Notes: a model not told the origin generated them from the sequence alone. A DNA stretch of 64,000 bases from Dryobates pubescens (GCF_014839835.1 NC_071627.1:18594001-18658000); one strand, 5' to 3'; shown: positions 1 through 12,657, counted from the stretch's first letter. A program made the numbers and translations.

Positions 1-3000
1 ACTTGCATTGCAGTATGGTAGACTTTGGCAGCATGAAGAGGCCCCAAGCAGACCTGAATGTAATAAACACATAAACAGAGACAGTCCCAAGATTATTGTA
101 CTTGATTGCTCTGCAAAAGCCACAGAAGCACAGAGGGTCTTGCTGGCATGGGGTGCTGCTCATTCCTGTTTTAGTTTCCAGTGTTAGCCCAAGTTTCTTA
201 TGACCACAAGAGAGGTGGTGAAAAGGGCAGTTTTCAATCTGCATCTCCTCTCCTTGCAATCAGGGTTGGAAATCCATCTTAGGGTGAGAGGACCCCTTTT
301 GCAACCTGCCCCTCCTTCCCAAAGCAAGGGGAGAGGATATTTCATCCAGGCAGGCAGATACCCTGCTGCCTATGGTCATGTTTGCAGCTGAGCTGAGGAC
401 TGGAGAAAACCAGTCCTATCAGACCTGGTGCTCAGAGAACAGCTAGCAATAGCTGCCACAGACCATTTCTGCACCTCACCCACCACTTAGCTGCTGCTTG
501 TAGGTAATTACGTCAGCTGCCGCTTGTGGAGGATCCTTTGAGATTCTTCAGCCTCTGGAAGTCCCGGCTGATGAAAGGAAGGGCTCGGAGTCACAGCGTT
601 AATTTATTATTCATTAAGAGCAAAGCGCTGGCAGTGTGGCATGCTGTACTGGAAGCAGTCTCACAGTCAAATAGTTAATGGTCTTAAGTGACAGAGTGTC
701 ACTTTGCAGAGACCAGAGAGAGCAGCTCTCTGAAGGGAGACAATTTATTTCCAAAAGACATGACTCTCTGCAACGATTTAGTGCCAAGTGCCTTCCTGCG
801 GGCTGGAATGTCCCTACTGCGAGAGGGAGGGCTATGTGCAGGAAAGAATTTCAGTGTCAGGCACTATTTTTTAGGACCAAAACAAATTGAGGCTCTGGGA
901 GGTAGTATCAGGAGTGAGTGGCTCAAATGCTCCATGATCCTTTTTGTCTCCTTCCAGTGAGTGAGGAGGTTGGGAGTAGGATAACATCAGCTCCACCATG
1001 TATTTCCTTTCCTGAGGAGCAGCAGAGAGGATAAGGATGGCCCCCAGGAGCCATGATGTCTCGGAGACAAGCAGAGCTTCCAGTTATGGTTAAGATCCCA
1101 GTGATTCTCTGAGGGCGTCTTCCAGGGGCCTCGTCTGCTAAACAGGAAAATCCACCAGGCAATTGAAGGGAAACTGCGAGGAGAAATGAATGGGGACAAA
1201 TCCTGCATCCTGATGCAGAGTTATGCAGAATCCCTGCCCCAGGGGGGCAGCTCTTCAGGATGGAGAGGAAGACAGTCATTTTTTATGGGCACCTCGTTGG
1301 AAATAATTTTTTTGTTGCTGCTCAATAAAATCTTGCCACAACAACACAAAATCCTTTCCCCATTACTAATCTAACTCTCCCTCCAGGAAATTCAAGGCAG
1401 GAAACATTGTCTGCCTGCTGAGGTATTTTAGGATACAATTCTTTGAGCAGTACATTGGCACTTTATGTCATTATCTGATGGTTGTGAATTTCAGAAATGC
1501 CATTCAATTACCCCACAGCCTGATTAACATATTCCATGTAGTTATTTTGTTCTGCTCTATTTTATATTGATGCTTCTGGTTTAATGTATTGTTCTACTTG
1601 TTGCTGGCCAAAATGAACCTCAGGCCAGTCTAGACCTTCCTCTTAATGCAGTTTCTCTCTGAGGTTTCATTCAGGATAAATGTTTTGCTAGTAGGTTCCT
1701 TTTTGATGTGGAGAAAAATAAAATTATGTTTTAGAAGAAAATTACTTGGAGACGTCATTTCAAGGGCTGGCTGTGTCAGAGCTATTGCAGAGAGGCAGAG
1801 CTGAGATCCAGTGAGGGGCTGGGGCCAGATCCTCAGCCTTTTGCTGTTAGTATGCAGCTCCCAGACAGTCAAATTATTGCAGACATCCTTGCCTATGATA
1901 TCATCTCTGCTTAAAAGACTGGAGATATGCAGGCAGCAATCAGATAGCTGAACTACAAGGAGAAATATTAGATGAGTGCGGCTTAGAGCAGGGGCTTTGC
2001 TTCTGCAAATTGAATTCATGTTCTCGTAGAAGATCCCATTCTGCCCCCGTGTGCAGAGGTCCGGGAACAGCAACCTGTTTTGGGAGCTCTCGCAGTGTGC
2101 CGCACGGGTAGTCAATGGCAAGGAAATGCATTTTGCATCCGCCTGTGCTGCAGCATAGACTGGAGCACAGCACCCCTTTGTTCTTGATTACAGTGTGATG
2201 TGTGTCAGCAGGGTATGGGAGCAAGGACGACGACACTGCTGCTGGAATAACAACACGAGGTCTGGCATGCACACATTCACATTTTATTTATTTATTTTTT
2301 ATTTTCCAGAAGAATTAGCAAGAATCATTTCTGTTTGTAGCCAGATGAAACCTGTGGCAAATTTTAGACTAAATGAGGGAACATAAATAAGGAATTTTTT
2401 TAATGTCGTGGTAGATTATGGACTTAGTTGAAATGGGAAGGAAAAGATTCCCAGGAAAACATCACTGCTATTGGAAGGAATAATGCTAGAGTAGAACCTG
2501 AGTAGAATTTCCAGAATTGTTGGAAATCTGCCTTAGTACAAATGGGTAACACTGTATGAAAACCAAAGTTTATCCCATTCATGTGGCCATGATGCTCTCA
2601 CATGTTTGCCCTCCAGGAACTTGAAATCATAGAATTGTAGCAGGAGAAGTGTTATTTAAACATATCTGAAAAAACATTGCAACAATCCTATGTCCAAAGA
2701 CACTTTACTGAGCCCAGCACCATGATACTCTTGAACACTACAGAGGGGTTTTGGCAAGTGAATTCACTTAGCCCCTCCCGTTTGCAACATGTGTATGACA
2801 TTTCCTGAAGCTCACTCTTCCAAATGGAAGGAGACAGCTGTTTTTAACTGTTTCTAATGCCTGTTTTCAAACCATCTGCTGCAATTACTTCTGTCCCATT
2901 TCCACTATTTCTTATTAATGGAGCTCCTTGTGCAATCCCACATCACACCTAGCCCAGAAGCTCATGCTGCCCTGCCCCAGCTGCTACCAGTTACCTCCCA

Positions 3001-4850
3001 TGCTTTCACATAGAAGACCCTGCAGAAGACTCTTCCCTTGCTTTTCTTTTTCTCTCTGCTGCCCTGTGAAGCAGCAGGGATTACTGGAGGAAAAGGGCTG
3101 CTTTTGGAGCAGTCCTGGCTGGCTCCCCAGACCCTCAGAAGCAGCATGTGGATCGGAGGGGAATCTCCCAGTGGATCTGGTTAATCAAAGGGCTGGTGTT
3201 GGCCAAACATGAGAACAATGCTGCTCCCTAGCAGGTACCCTGCCATTTGTGACAGCTCATGAGTGACCAGCATGGTTTCAGCCTGGCAGGAGAGGCAACT
3301 GGAGAAGCAGCACAATTTCTGGTGGTGGATATGGAGAATCTTGGGCTGGAGCGCCGAAGAGGAAAAAGGCTGTGTTCCTGTAGCCTCACTAACCACTGCA
3401 TAGCCAGTAAGTGCCATCTCCACTGGTGTCTGGTGCAAGTTCTGAAGCCTTCTTTTCAGTCTTTGCCGTTCTTGCCCCTGGAGAATAATCAATATTAACA
3501 TTTCTGTGATTACTGCTTCCTTTCCAAATATGCTCACAATCAGTGCAGGGAATTTGAAAGTCACATCACTCAGGGTGCTAAGAATACAACAGAAACAGCT
3601 TTCAAAGGAACCCTTCAACTTCTGATGTTTGTGAATGAGATCCAAATAGCATTACTCATTTATTTTTCAGGAAAATGATTTCATTGATATGAACAGGCCA
3701 AATCCTGAAAGCACTCTTCTGTGACTGCAGCTCCCTTACACTTTCAGCTTCATTTTTATGATTTATCTGCCCATGCCAAGACTTGAACGTGCCCTGGGAT
3801 AATAAGAAAAACAATTTTGATTTTCTATTTAAAACTCAGGCTGCCTTTAAGCCACATGTATGAATCAAGCTTCTTCTAAAACACAAGCATGTTCTGTCCC
3901 TCACTTTCTGCCCTGACTATCTTAAATCAAAAATGTATTATTCTGTGCAGCATTCCTTATTTGTTTGGTTGTTTCTGCTGTGACAGTCTAGCACATTATT
4001 CTTCGCTTATCTTCCCTAGAACAGGACTTTCATCTGACACTAAATTTAATACAATATAACAGAGTGGGGAGAGAGACCCTAAGGACTCACCTTCTGTTTG
4101 CAGCTGCTGCAAATTTTTGTTGCATGTCTTTGGTATTGAGAAGCCCATTTCACCTGCGCAGAAGACCACTCACTTGCCATTAAGAGGAACTATTTAAGGA
4201 TACTTATTCTTATAATTTCTTAATCAGGTGCATGCCCATTGCCAACAGATTAATAAATCTTACTCCTGCACAGAAATGTCTTGTAAGCTTCTGAAGTTTT
4301 AGGCAATGGTTTCCTCTGTGATGACTGTTCCCTTCCTGTTGGTGAGAAATCCAGTGTACCAGGAAACTACAAGGGAGAGTGCAGGGAGATTAATTGAGCC
4401 CTCAGTATCTTCAAAGTACACAGATGCCTGCCAAACCCCAGGTTTTATGCCTGTTAAAGGTTAGAGCATCCCATGCTGCTGTCCCCCTAACTCTGTTATC
4501 CCATGCAAACCTCTTGGAGCTCAAGTACCATCTGGTGTACATAGCACGGTGCACACAAGTTCAAACAATTTGACAAATGGGATTTTTTCTTTGCTTTACC
4601 AACTTCCATACGTAATTTCACAACATCAGCATTGAGACAGTGCTCTTGTTTGGAAAGTACAAATCAGTCATTGTTAACAAGCTGGGTGTAGCTCACTCTT
4701 TTTTTTTCTCTCTCTCCCTTTTCTTTTTTTTATTTAATTCTTCTGGCCATCTCTCTAACAAACAAGTATTCTTTAGAGCTCAACTCAATAACCAATATAG
4801 TTTTCTTAGTTTACAGAGCAAATAATTACTTTCTGTGGTGACTTCACAAG
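1..4850. other. Intergenic region upstream of the first Kazal gene
   Basis: No gene is supported here. Open frames of 154-163 codons on the minus strand (3181-3645, 1630-2121) show no family signature, signal peptide or splice context, and look like chance. There is a CRE-like TTACGTCA at 508-515 and a pyrimidine-rich tract at about 4694-4733 (runs of T and CT) some 170 bases before the TATA box of the next gene. A stretch starting near 2628 resembles the 3' end of a very old CR1, but the match is too short to call. Confidence 0.5.
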
Positions 4851-4864
4851 CTCGGGGAGATGTG

Positions 4865-4872
4865 TATATATA
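4865..4872 (+). promoter_or_regulatory. TATA box of the three-Kazal gene
   Basis: TATATATA lies 92 bases before the start codon at 4957. Transcription would start near 4895-4900, giving a 5' leader of about 60 bases. A sharp TATA promoter without a CpG island fits a tissue-restricted secreted-protein gene such as oviduct or epithelial inhibitors. Confidence 0.75.
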
Positions 4873-4956
4873 GTGCGGGGTGAGAAGGCTGAGAGCCATC
4901 CACTGAGCTCAGCAGCAACAGATTTGCAAGTAACAAGCTACGCAGCCATCTCTGCC

Positions 4957-7900
4957 ATGAAGAAAACAGGGAGCATCGCCCTTCTTGGGCTCATGCTTCT
5001 CGGCTGCCTTTCTGGTAAGTTGCCTTTGTCACAGTCTATGCTAACCCCTCTCTGGCTCTTTTGTCCCTTTGCTTTTATATGTAAATCCTAGAGGAGAGCT
5101 CAGCCTTTTGGAAATGTGAGTAATACGTAGGCTCTCTTTCAATTCACTTCATCCTTGTGCAGATAAATATCAGTAGGATGCATTTGTTATGTTTGTGACC
5201 CTTAGTGGAGATAATAGTGCTGTAAAAGGAGAAAAGTTGATGGTCTATTTGTGTCTTTAGAGAGTCAAAATCTGGTCTTACAAATACTTGATCTATTTGT
5301 TTTTAATTTAGTGTATAACTTCTTGGAGTAGATTAACATTTGGAAAACCAATCACTTCTCAGTAAGGAGAAAGTGCCTTTGGCAGCTCTGTTGGAAAATT
5401 GACGATTCCAAAGGATTTTTTTGGTCAAAGTTATTGTACAATTTTTATATTTTTATAATCTCTCTTTCTATTGTAGATATTGCTGCTGCTCAGCTCCAGA
5501 TTTTTAACAATGCTGTTGGTCAGATCCAGGCGAGTAGTAGTTCTTATTTGTTATTCAGTCTTGATTTCTAAGTTTAGATCAATAATTCATACTCAACGGT
5601 ATCCTGGGGAAGGCTTGAGGGAGAAAAAAAACCAGGAGAGTGAGCGAGAAAGGAAATATGCCCCTAAGTATTATACCACCCCTTTCCCCCAAAGTAAGAA
5701 AATACCTTTGTCAGAGAAAGACAGCTCCTGAATTTGATGATAAAAAAGACAGCAATTAATAATGTAGAGAGTCAGCACCGCACAGAGTGCCAGCAGAAAA
5801 TCTATACAACTATTGAATAACTGCCTAAATATCATCCCTGCCTTGATTCCCCAAGGAATGATCACATTTTCCTGTAATTCTTGCCAAAAGTACTGAAAGT
5901 CTTAATAGCGCTAAGGTGCCTTTATGCAGTAGGAAACAGGGTATATTTTGTTTCCCCTCTACTTCACCAGGAAGGAATGATAAGGATCAAAAAATAAAAT
6001 GACCATCAGTAGTCTCCCAGTGTTGCAAACCCATGATTAACACAAGCACACCTTTCTCTCCACTTTAGCAGTTCTCCTGTGATGTATACCGGATGTCTGG
6101 GGGCATGCTTGCTGCCTGTCCCCGCAACTATGAACCTGTCTGTGGCACCGATGAGGTGACCTACCCCAACGAGTGTTCCCTCTGCACAGAAAACCTGTGA
6201 GTATAATGTCTCCTGATTACCTATAATGCCAGTTCAAGTGGCAGACAAAAGCCTGTGGGGTTGTGATAAATCATGGGATGGACTTGATTTTTCACAACTT
6301 TCTGTCTTCCCTAAAGCCTGTGACCCTCCATGTGCAAGCTCCTGAATCTGATTAACCACTGGGGCTTTATGAGTAGAGAGACTTAATGAGTGAGATGACT
6401 ACATTCACAGAATCACAGAACATCAGAAGTTAGAAGGGATCTCCAGAGATTGTCTAGTCCAACCCCGCTGCCAAAGCAGGATCACCTAGGGTAGTCCGCA
6501 CAGGAATGCATCCAGGCAGGTTTTGAATGTCTCCAGAAAAGGAGACTCCACAACCTCTCTGGGCAGCCTGTTCCAGTGCTCTGTCACCCTCACTGTAAAG
6601 AAGTTTCTCCTCATGTTGAGTTGAAATCTTCTGTGTTCAAGTTTGTACCCTTTGTTCCTTGTCTTCTTATTGTGCACCACCACAGAGAGATTGGCCTCCT
6701 CCACTTGACACACACCCTTCAAATATTTATAGACATTGACCAGATCCCCTCTCAGTCTTCTCTTCCCAAGACTAAACAGCCCCAGGTCTCTCAGTTTCTT
6801 TTCATAAGGGAGATGTTCAAGTCCCCTAATCATCCTCAATGGCTCTCTCTTGGATTCTCTCCAATTCATCCTTCTTTTCCTTCTCTCGCTCTCCCTCTAG
6901 CCGTAACCGAGACGTCACCAAGAAGCATGATGGACAATGTGTTAGTCAGGTATGGTCCGAGATTGCTTTCTTCTCCTACCACACTGAGCAATGGTGCGTG
7001 AGGTGACGGCAGAGAGCTAGACAGAAACCTTGCCTGGGATTCATTCTGTACTAAACTAAACTTCAGACTGTCAGAAATGGAATGAAAAGGCATCATTTCA
7101 GATTTGCTAGAATGCCTTTTAAATGTTGTTTGAACAGTTAAAACATTATCTTGTGTATAACACCAGACTTTAGAATGGAAACTTTTTATTTCAGTCATGC
7201 TTTGGCATTATCAAAACCCTTCTCTTTAGACTTAGAGGCTTGTTGAAGCTAAGAAATTCCCAGAGGAACTTTGGATTTTGACTAAACTGTAGTTCTGTAA
7301 TAGAAAAAAATATGATTCCATCAGACCATTTATCATAAAGTTTGTTTATTAATCTACAGAGCTGCTGAGAAATGGAGAAGTGCCTCTGTTTTTAGAGTGA
7401 GAAAAGAAAGAAACACTCTGGCTGTGCAATTTAACAGCGGCTTCCCTTTCAGCACACTCAGGGTAACAGCAGAAACACCAAGATGAATGTAAACTCCATT
7501 TTCTAGTGGCATTGACATTTTGTAGCAAATGTTGCTGCCACATGAGGCCTTTTAGGCAAAAATCCTTCACAGTGGCATTCACAGTGAAAATCTCCAAGAT
7601 GACAGGCATGAAGGCCACTGCAGGACAGGAAAGAAAGAGGCATATACTTCATGGTCATGCTGTACCCACATCCAGGATTTCAACTCTGTGTGCTCCTCCC
7701 AACTCCACTACACTGGGTTTGGAGGATCCTCTCCCTTCAGCTCTGAATAGAAAGGAAGATGTCTCTTGCACCATGCTCTGTTACAAAGGACTGATGCAAA
7801 GGGATGTAGAGATTAAAATGTTGCTCTGTGACTGTTTCAGGTTGACTGTACTGGATATGTGAGATCTGTCGGTGGTCTCATGATGCCCTGCACCATGGAA

Positions 7901-9332
7901 TACACACCCATCTGTGGCACTGATGGAATTACCTACTCAAACAAATGCCACTTCTGCAATGCTGTGGCGTAAGTGAAGGGGCTAGGCCATGGGAGGAGTT
8001 TTTGGATCAGAGGGTGCTCATGTTGGTACTTAGAGTGTAAGGAGGTAGTTCAAGACCTCGAGTGGCTGCGCTATGCTCATTGATTCTCAACTCACTTTCT
8101 TCCCAAAGGAACGGACTGAACTTAAACGTGCGTCACCGGGGAACATGCTCTCAGGTAAAGCACAGAAATCTGCACTCTTTACTGCTGATAAACCTCACAA
8201 CACAAATTCACTACATTATAAATAAATAGAATGAATATCTGCACTGTCCTAGTGCATTTGAACTACATATATTGGGTTTGAGGAAGAAACTTAAAATATG
8301 TCAAAGCCAAAGGCTGTGGACCCAAATCCCTGACTCAGAAATGCAGTCCTTGCTGTGACCTGGGAATTCAGCAGGCAGTGGGTGCCAAGACCTTTGTTTA
8401 CTGGTTAAGAGGCTGAGCAAGAGATGGTGCCTCACCCATTCTGCAGGAGAGCAGGAGGGTCATGTACTATCAGCACTATTAGCAGTGGTGATTCCTTGGG
8501 TGGAAGCACTTTCTGCAGTGTGCCTTGTGATCACCCACATGCAGTATGCTTGACCCTGCTGAACCAGAGTGGCCAGAAAGAAGGCCAGCCTGGGAATACC
8601 AGCATGGCCATTTCACTGTTTGTAATAGTATTTATCAGATTTTTTTTTTCCCCTCTCTTGAATTCAGGGTTCCAACAACGCAGGGATTGACTGCAGTGAG
8701 TTCTCGCTTAGCAATCTCATCTGCCCACTCAACTTTGACCCCCTGTGCGGATCCGATGGCAAAACCTATGGAAACAAGTGCCAGTTCTGCGAAGCATTTG
8801 CGTAAGTGTAGAGCTCATCACACAGCTGTGAAACTGGAGGAGCTGGACCACACATGCAGTGGTGGCAGCTGGTGTGGAAGCCCCACAGTTCCCATTAGCC
8901 CTTTGGTAAACCCATCCCAGCTCCATGTTCTTCTCTTGGTGCTCACTTCTCTATCACCCCCCAGGCACTGCAGGTCTTAAACCTGAGTGAATCTTCTCCT
9001 TCCCTTGCAACTAAATCTGGATCCCCGTTTGCAGGCTCATAGCATTGCTGACTTCCTGCCTGCCAGATTTAAACTGTGACCGTAGGAGGTGTCCGAAATT
9101 ATGGAGTTTGTCCCAAATCTCTTTAATATGAGAAAGTGTGTAACCTGAGGAGTCGGGGAAGAGCTGAAACATCAAGTGGAGTGCTTTATAACCTGGAGAG
9201 CATGACAGCATTGGCTTATTAGGGTAAAGTTAGACTATAAAACTGACATCCATGTCTGTAATTTTGTTCTCCCTCTTTCTCTTCAGGAGGAGCCGGGGAG
9301 CTCTGTCACTCCAACACCGTGGCCAGTGCTGA
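4957..9332 (+). CDS. Ovomucoid-like secreted serine protease inhibitor with three Kazal domains
   Basis: Eight coding exons: 4957-5014, 5477-5529, 6069-6196, 6901-6949, 7841-7968, 8109-8154, 8668-8801, 9287-9332. They total 642 nt (213 residues plus TGA) and every junction is in phase. Residues 1-19 are a hydrophobic signal peptide, with cleavage probably near residue 24. Three complete Kazal domains follow, with cysteines 41/54/62/73/76/93, 99/113/121/132/135/152 and 163/173/181/192/195/213. By the Kazal rule (second cysteine plus two) the P1 residues are Arg56, Met115 and Leu175, predicting one trypsin-type and two chymotrypsin/elastase-type sites. Each domain is encoded by two exons split in phase 2, as in ovomucoid, which also has eight exons and about 210 residues. 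Unlike ovomucoid there is no N-x-S/T sequon, and domains 2 and 3 both have the C-terminal (type b) form while only domain 1 ends in the HDG-x-C form. I read it as an ovomucoid/SPINK5-family paralogue, not ovomucoid itself. Exon 2 uses a probable GC donor and exon 3 a TAGCAG double acceptor. The exon structure is well supported; the orthologue name is not. Confidence 0.93.
6409..6873 (-). mobile_element. CR1 LINE fragment (older type) in intron 3 of the three-Kazal gene
   Basis: Read on the minus strand it encodes the C-terminal CR1 ORF2 signature ([15 protein letters not shown], then [13 protein letters not shown]), and the + strand left edge has the usual 3' end (AGAATCACAGAA, then a GAAGGGATCTC-type block). 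It is 5' truncated and diverged from the younger copies in the window. Its right edge stops about 27 bases before the exon 4 acceptor at 6899-6900, so only a short pyrimidine tract separates it from the coding exon. Confidence 0.9.
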
Positions 9333-9442
9333 ACTCTGGAGCCATATTCTTCTCCCTGATTTCTCCCTTAAAACCCCTGCAATCAGATATGCTTTTCCCT
9401 GCTCCCTCAACTGTTGCACATCGGTCTCTGCTTTGATATATC

Positions 9443-9448
9443 AATAAA
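9443..9448 (+). terminator. Polyadenylation signal of the three-Kazal gene
   Basis: AATAAA lies 111 bases after the stop codon at 9330-9332, followed within 40 bases by a T/G-rich stretch (9479-9512) that suits a downstream element. This gives a 3' UTR of about 130 bases. Confidence 0.8.
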
Positions 9449-9514
9449 TTAAACGCAGCCACTCTCTTTACCATGGACTGTTTTTTGGTTGGGTTTGTTG
9501 TTTTTTTTTTCAGG

Positions 9515-12500
9515 GCAGGGGTCATGGTCTTCAGGCAGGACAAGTTGTGAAATAAACCATGATAAAGAGCAAAGCGTAACATCTGTTACACACTAGCCCA
9601 AGAGCCCTTATGAGACTACGTCACTCCATACCAAACCATTAGAAATGAAACCAAGCTGCTATAAAAGACTGCCACTCTCCTAGTTCTGGTGTCTTATAGA
9701 CTGTAAATGGATTTGACTTTGTAACCGCACTGAGCCTTGGAGGGACTAGTCCTTTTAAGGTCACTGACACAGGGGGATGGTCCTGGAGAAGCGTGAAAGA
9801 GAAAGGTAGCCATGGTCAGCCCTACCCGGTCATACCTGGGAAAGGGGCAGGTCTGGCAGTGAATTATAAAAGGGAGGCTCATGGCAAAGGGAGGAGGCTA
9901 TCTCATAGGGAAGAAAATTAGGAACTGCTGCTTCCCTGATGGGTGTGTCCATCACAACTGTGTTGATCAGCATGAGATTGCAGCAAGCTATGCAAGGCTG
10001 TAATGAGCCTAATGAGAACCCCAGAGGAAATTAGACTAGGCTCAGGCTTTCAGCTTCTTGGAGAAGCAATCTGAAAAGTTGTACTTGGAGTATTTGAGGT
10101 GGATGTAGGACAAGGGACCCTTCAGGAAGAAGTACTGGATTTTCTAAACACAGGAAAGAAGAAACAGAAGATGTGCTGGTAGTTCCAAGATGCTTTCTCT
10201 CTTGGGAAGAAAGGTGTGGAGATAATATCTTTGTGGGAGACTAAAGAGTGCACTGGAGGAGCAATGATGCCTATGAATGTTCATGATGATGTGCCATGTT
10301 TCTGGGTGAGTCAAGGAGTTAAAATGCAAACAGCACAGGAAAAATTCCCAAGTCCCATGGCTCACAGAATCCCTTCCTCTTTCTTTCTCCACCTGGCATT
10401 CTCTTGTTATGTGGCAAGACTATCTGCTGATAAAGCTGATAGTTAGGACAAAATCTGTGACTTGCAAGCCTTTTCTTTGGGTCTTGTTTCCTTAAGTAGA
10501 TAATTGCTTGATCAGGAATTTTGCAGGTGCTTCTCCCCAGAATAAGAGGTTTCTCTTTCCCCTTGTACTAGCACAGAGCAGTGCTCTGTCCTAGGAATAG
10601 GGGTGGAACTTCTTATTTTCAGTGTACAGGCAATAAAATCACATTGTGCCTGCTCTTAAGAAAAGACAATTGTAGAGTTGACAGAGTCCTTACTGCTATC
10701 TGGTTATGTGTGTGTGAAAAATAATTAAGGAACAGTCTAAGTGAATAGTGACTGTGAACAAAGACCTGTCAACATAAGACAGACTTCTGTTATAATTTCT
10801 TGTTGGCCAAGAGGTTTATAGAGTAGCCACAGGCTAGTGGAGTTTTGGTCATAGCAGGAAATGTGTCTTCAACAGCAAGATCCTATGGTGAGCTGCCCTC
10901 TGCAGTGGTAGTTTCTGCCCAGGACGCCAGATATTTGTTAGCAGCTCCGAAGGCTTTAGAAAAGTCTAAGGAAGATCTGCTCACCTGCAGGGTGAATGGC
11001 AAAGACTGGATTTATGGCTGTATCCTAGATGCCTTATGAACTTCTAAGCAAGAACACTTCAGAAGATGGAAAGATTTGTACCGCATAAGACTAAAGACAG
11101 GCCCAGCACAGGTAAGTACTTGGCCTGACACCAGCAAGACTCTGCCCAACTACACCCCGTAGACTGCCAAGCAAGGTTCAGGTGCCCTTATTCTATCTCT
11201 GAACAGAAAGATTCCCTTGCCTATGCCAGCAAGGGGCCTGTTTCATATGTAAAAGAGAAGTGGAAGGGGTAATAACAGTAATCACCCAGTTGGTAATTTA
11301 GTCTCTTCCTCTCCTCAGTGGGAAGGGATTGGTCCCCGCAGTGTGTTTGCTAAGGCTTCATCTAGTCAGCTGTGCTGCAGCAGCCAACACGTCTGGGTAG
11401 ATAAAGGACCGAGGCATTAGGCTGTGGTCGTGAGCAGTGACGTATGAAACTAGAAAAGGCAAACAAGCAGCACTGCAGAGTGGCAGAACTAAGCGTGGCT
11501 TTGAACGGCGCTGCAGCTGACTGACTTGATAACTAAATTATACGAGAGGCTGTGTTGTGAGCTCACCCTTAATAGACATCTGAGAAGTCACCTGTCAGTC
11601 ACAGCTTCCCTTGTTGTGTGGATTTTAAGATGTCTAGCAAGCTGCAAACGAATGCTTCCCCAGATGCAGGGCATTCATAACGTTACTCTCCTGCAGAAGC
11701 TTTCTCCCTTGCTGGCTGAGGATGTTGGTATCGTCTTTCCTCGACTGATAGAAAAATGTATAAAAATGAATTCATTATTTTTGATCTTTTTTTTTTTTTG
11801 CTCCCATGTCAGAATTGGCTTGAACTAGCTGCAGATTCAGAATTTACTGGGGGAACTAATAAGCAGCTTTATTTACACACATTGCTCTCCTAAGCCTTGT
11901 CTCCTTAGAAATGCATACCAAAATGTCATGCTTATTCTTATTTGTACAGGTATTTTGCAAACAGCGCAGCTGAACGCGAATCCTTGCACAGGCTCAGCTG
12001 GAAATAGAGCTCAGGCTTCCCAGTTCCTCATCAAATTCCCTTCGTTGCCAATTGCTGTGGGAGCAAAGTCCTGACATATGTTGGTGAATACAGAGAAAAA
12101 AAAAAAAAGGAAAAACCTTGACAGCTAAAGTCTAAATAGTTCAGGGAGGAGAGTCAGCAGTCCTATCAGGGACTGCGCACACAGCTATGGGAGCATGTCA
12201 CATTGGAGAGCTTCTCCACCCCAACCCAACAAATTTAGATCCATCCTCAAAAATAGCCAGGGAACAACGTATAATTGGTTTCACAGACAACATATTCTCA
12301 TGCTGTGATTTATTTCGTAACGTCTAGTGAGTGTCATCACGCCGCACTCAAAGCCTTGGAGCTGGCATTCAGTGAGGGCCCTGAGAATGAAAATTACCAG
12401 CTTCCCTGATGAATCACCGCTTTGAAAATTCACCCTTGTGAGAATCTTGTGACTATTTAGAAGAAAAAAAAGAAAAGATATTACAAGCCTGTCTATCATT

Positions 12501-12640
12501 CATATAATTAGCCCTTTTCTAGGTTTGATGTGGACAGGGCGGCATTCCTAAAGCACCATAAACGTGGCAGGACCAATAATGGCTTTAGAAGCGAAGTGGA
12601 GAAGTTCTCACAATTAAGGTGGGGAATGAGGGCAGCTACA
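9515..12640. other. Intergenic spacer between the two Kazal genes
   Basis: About 3.1 kb with no Kazal motif, no splice-framed coding exon and no recognisable repeat beyond short poly-A/T runs (for example near 11786 and 12098). Open frames up to 100 codons have no family features. The spacer probably holds the proximal control region of the downstream gene, but no specific site stands out. Confidence 0.5.
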
Positions 12641-12647
12641 GATGGGT

Positions 12648-12657
12648 ACATAAATAC
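12648..12657 (+). promoter_or_regulatory. TATA-like box of the SPINK6-like gene
   Basis: ACATAAATAC is an AT-rich TATA variant about 100 bases before the start codon at 12755. The spacing matches that of the neighbouring Kazal gene (92 bases), suggesting the two promoters were duplicated together. Confidence 0.55.

Noticed and set aside
900-925. A WSEWS-like cytokine-receptor motif suggesting IL12B
   Set aside because: The frame reads R-S-E-W, not W-S-x-W-S, and no other IL12B feature (fibronectin domains, splice-framed exons) surrounds it.
1630-2121. 163-codon minus-strand open frame
   Set aside because: No family feature, start context or splice signals, and overlapping frames on the same and opposite strands. 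Several frames of this length are expected by chance in 64 kb.
2628-2880. Possible ancient CR1 fragment
   Set aside because: Only the first 20 or so bases (AAATCATAGAATTGTAGCAGG) resemble a CR1 3' end. The rest does not align convincingly by eye.
3181-3645. 154-codon minus-strand open frame
   Set aside because: No recognisable domain and it overlaps a + strand frame of similar quality; likely chance.
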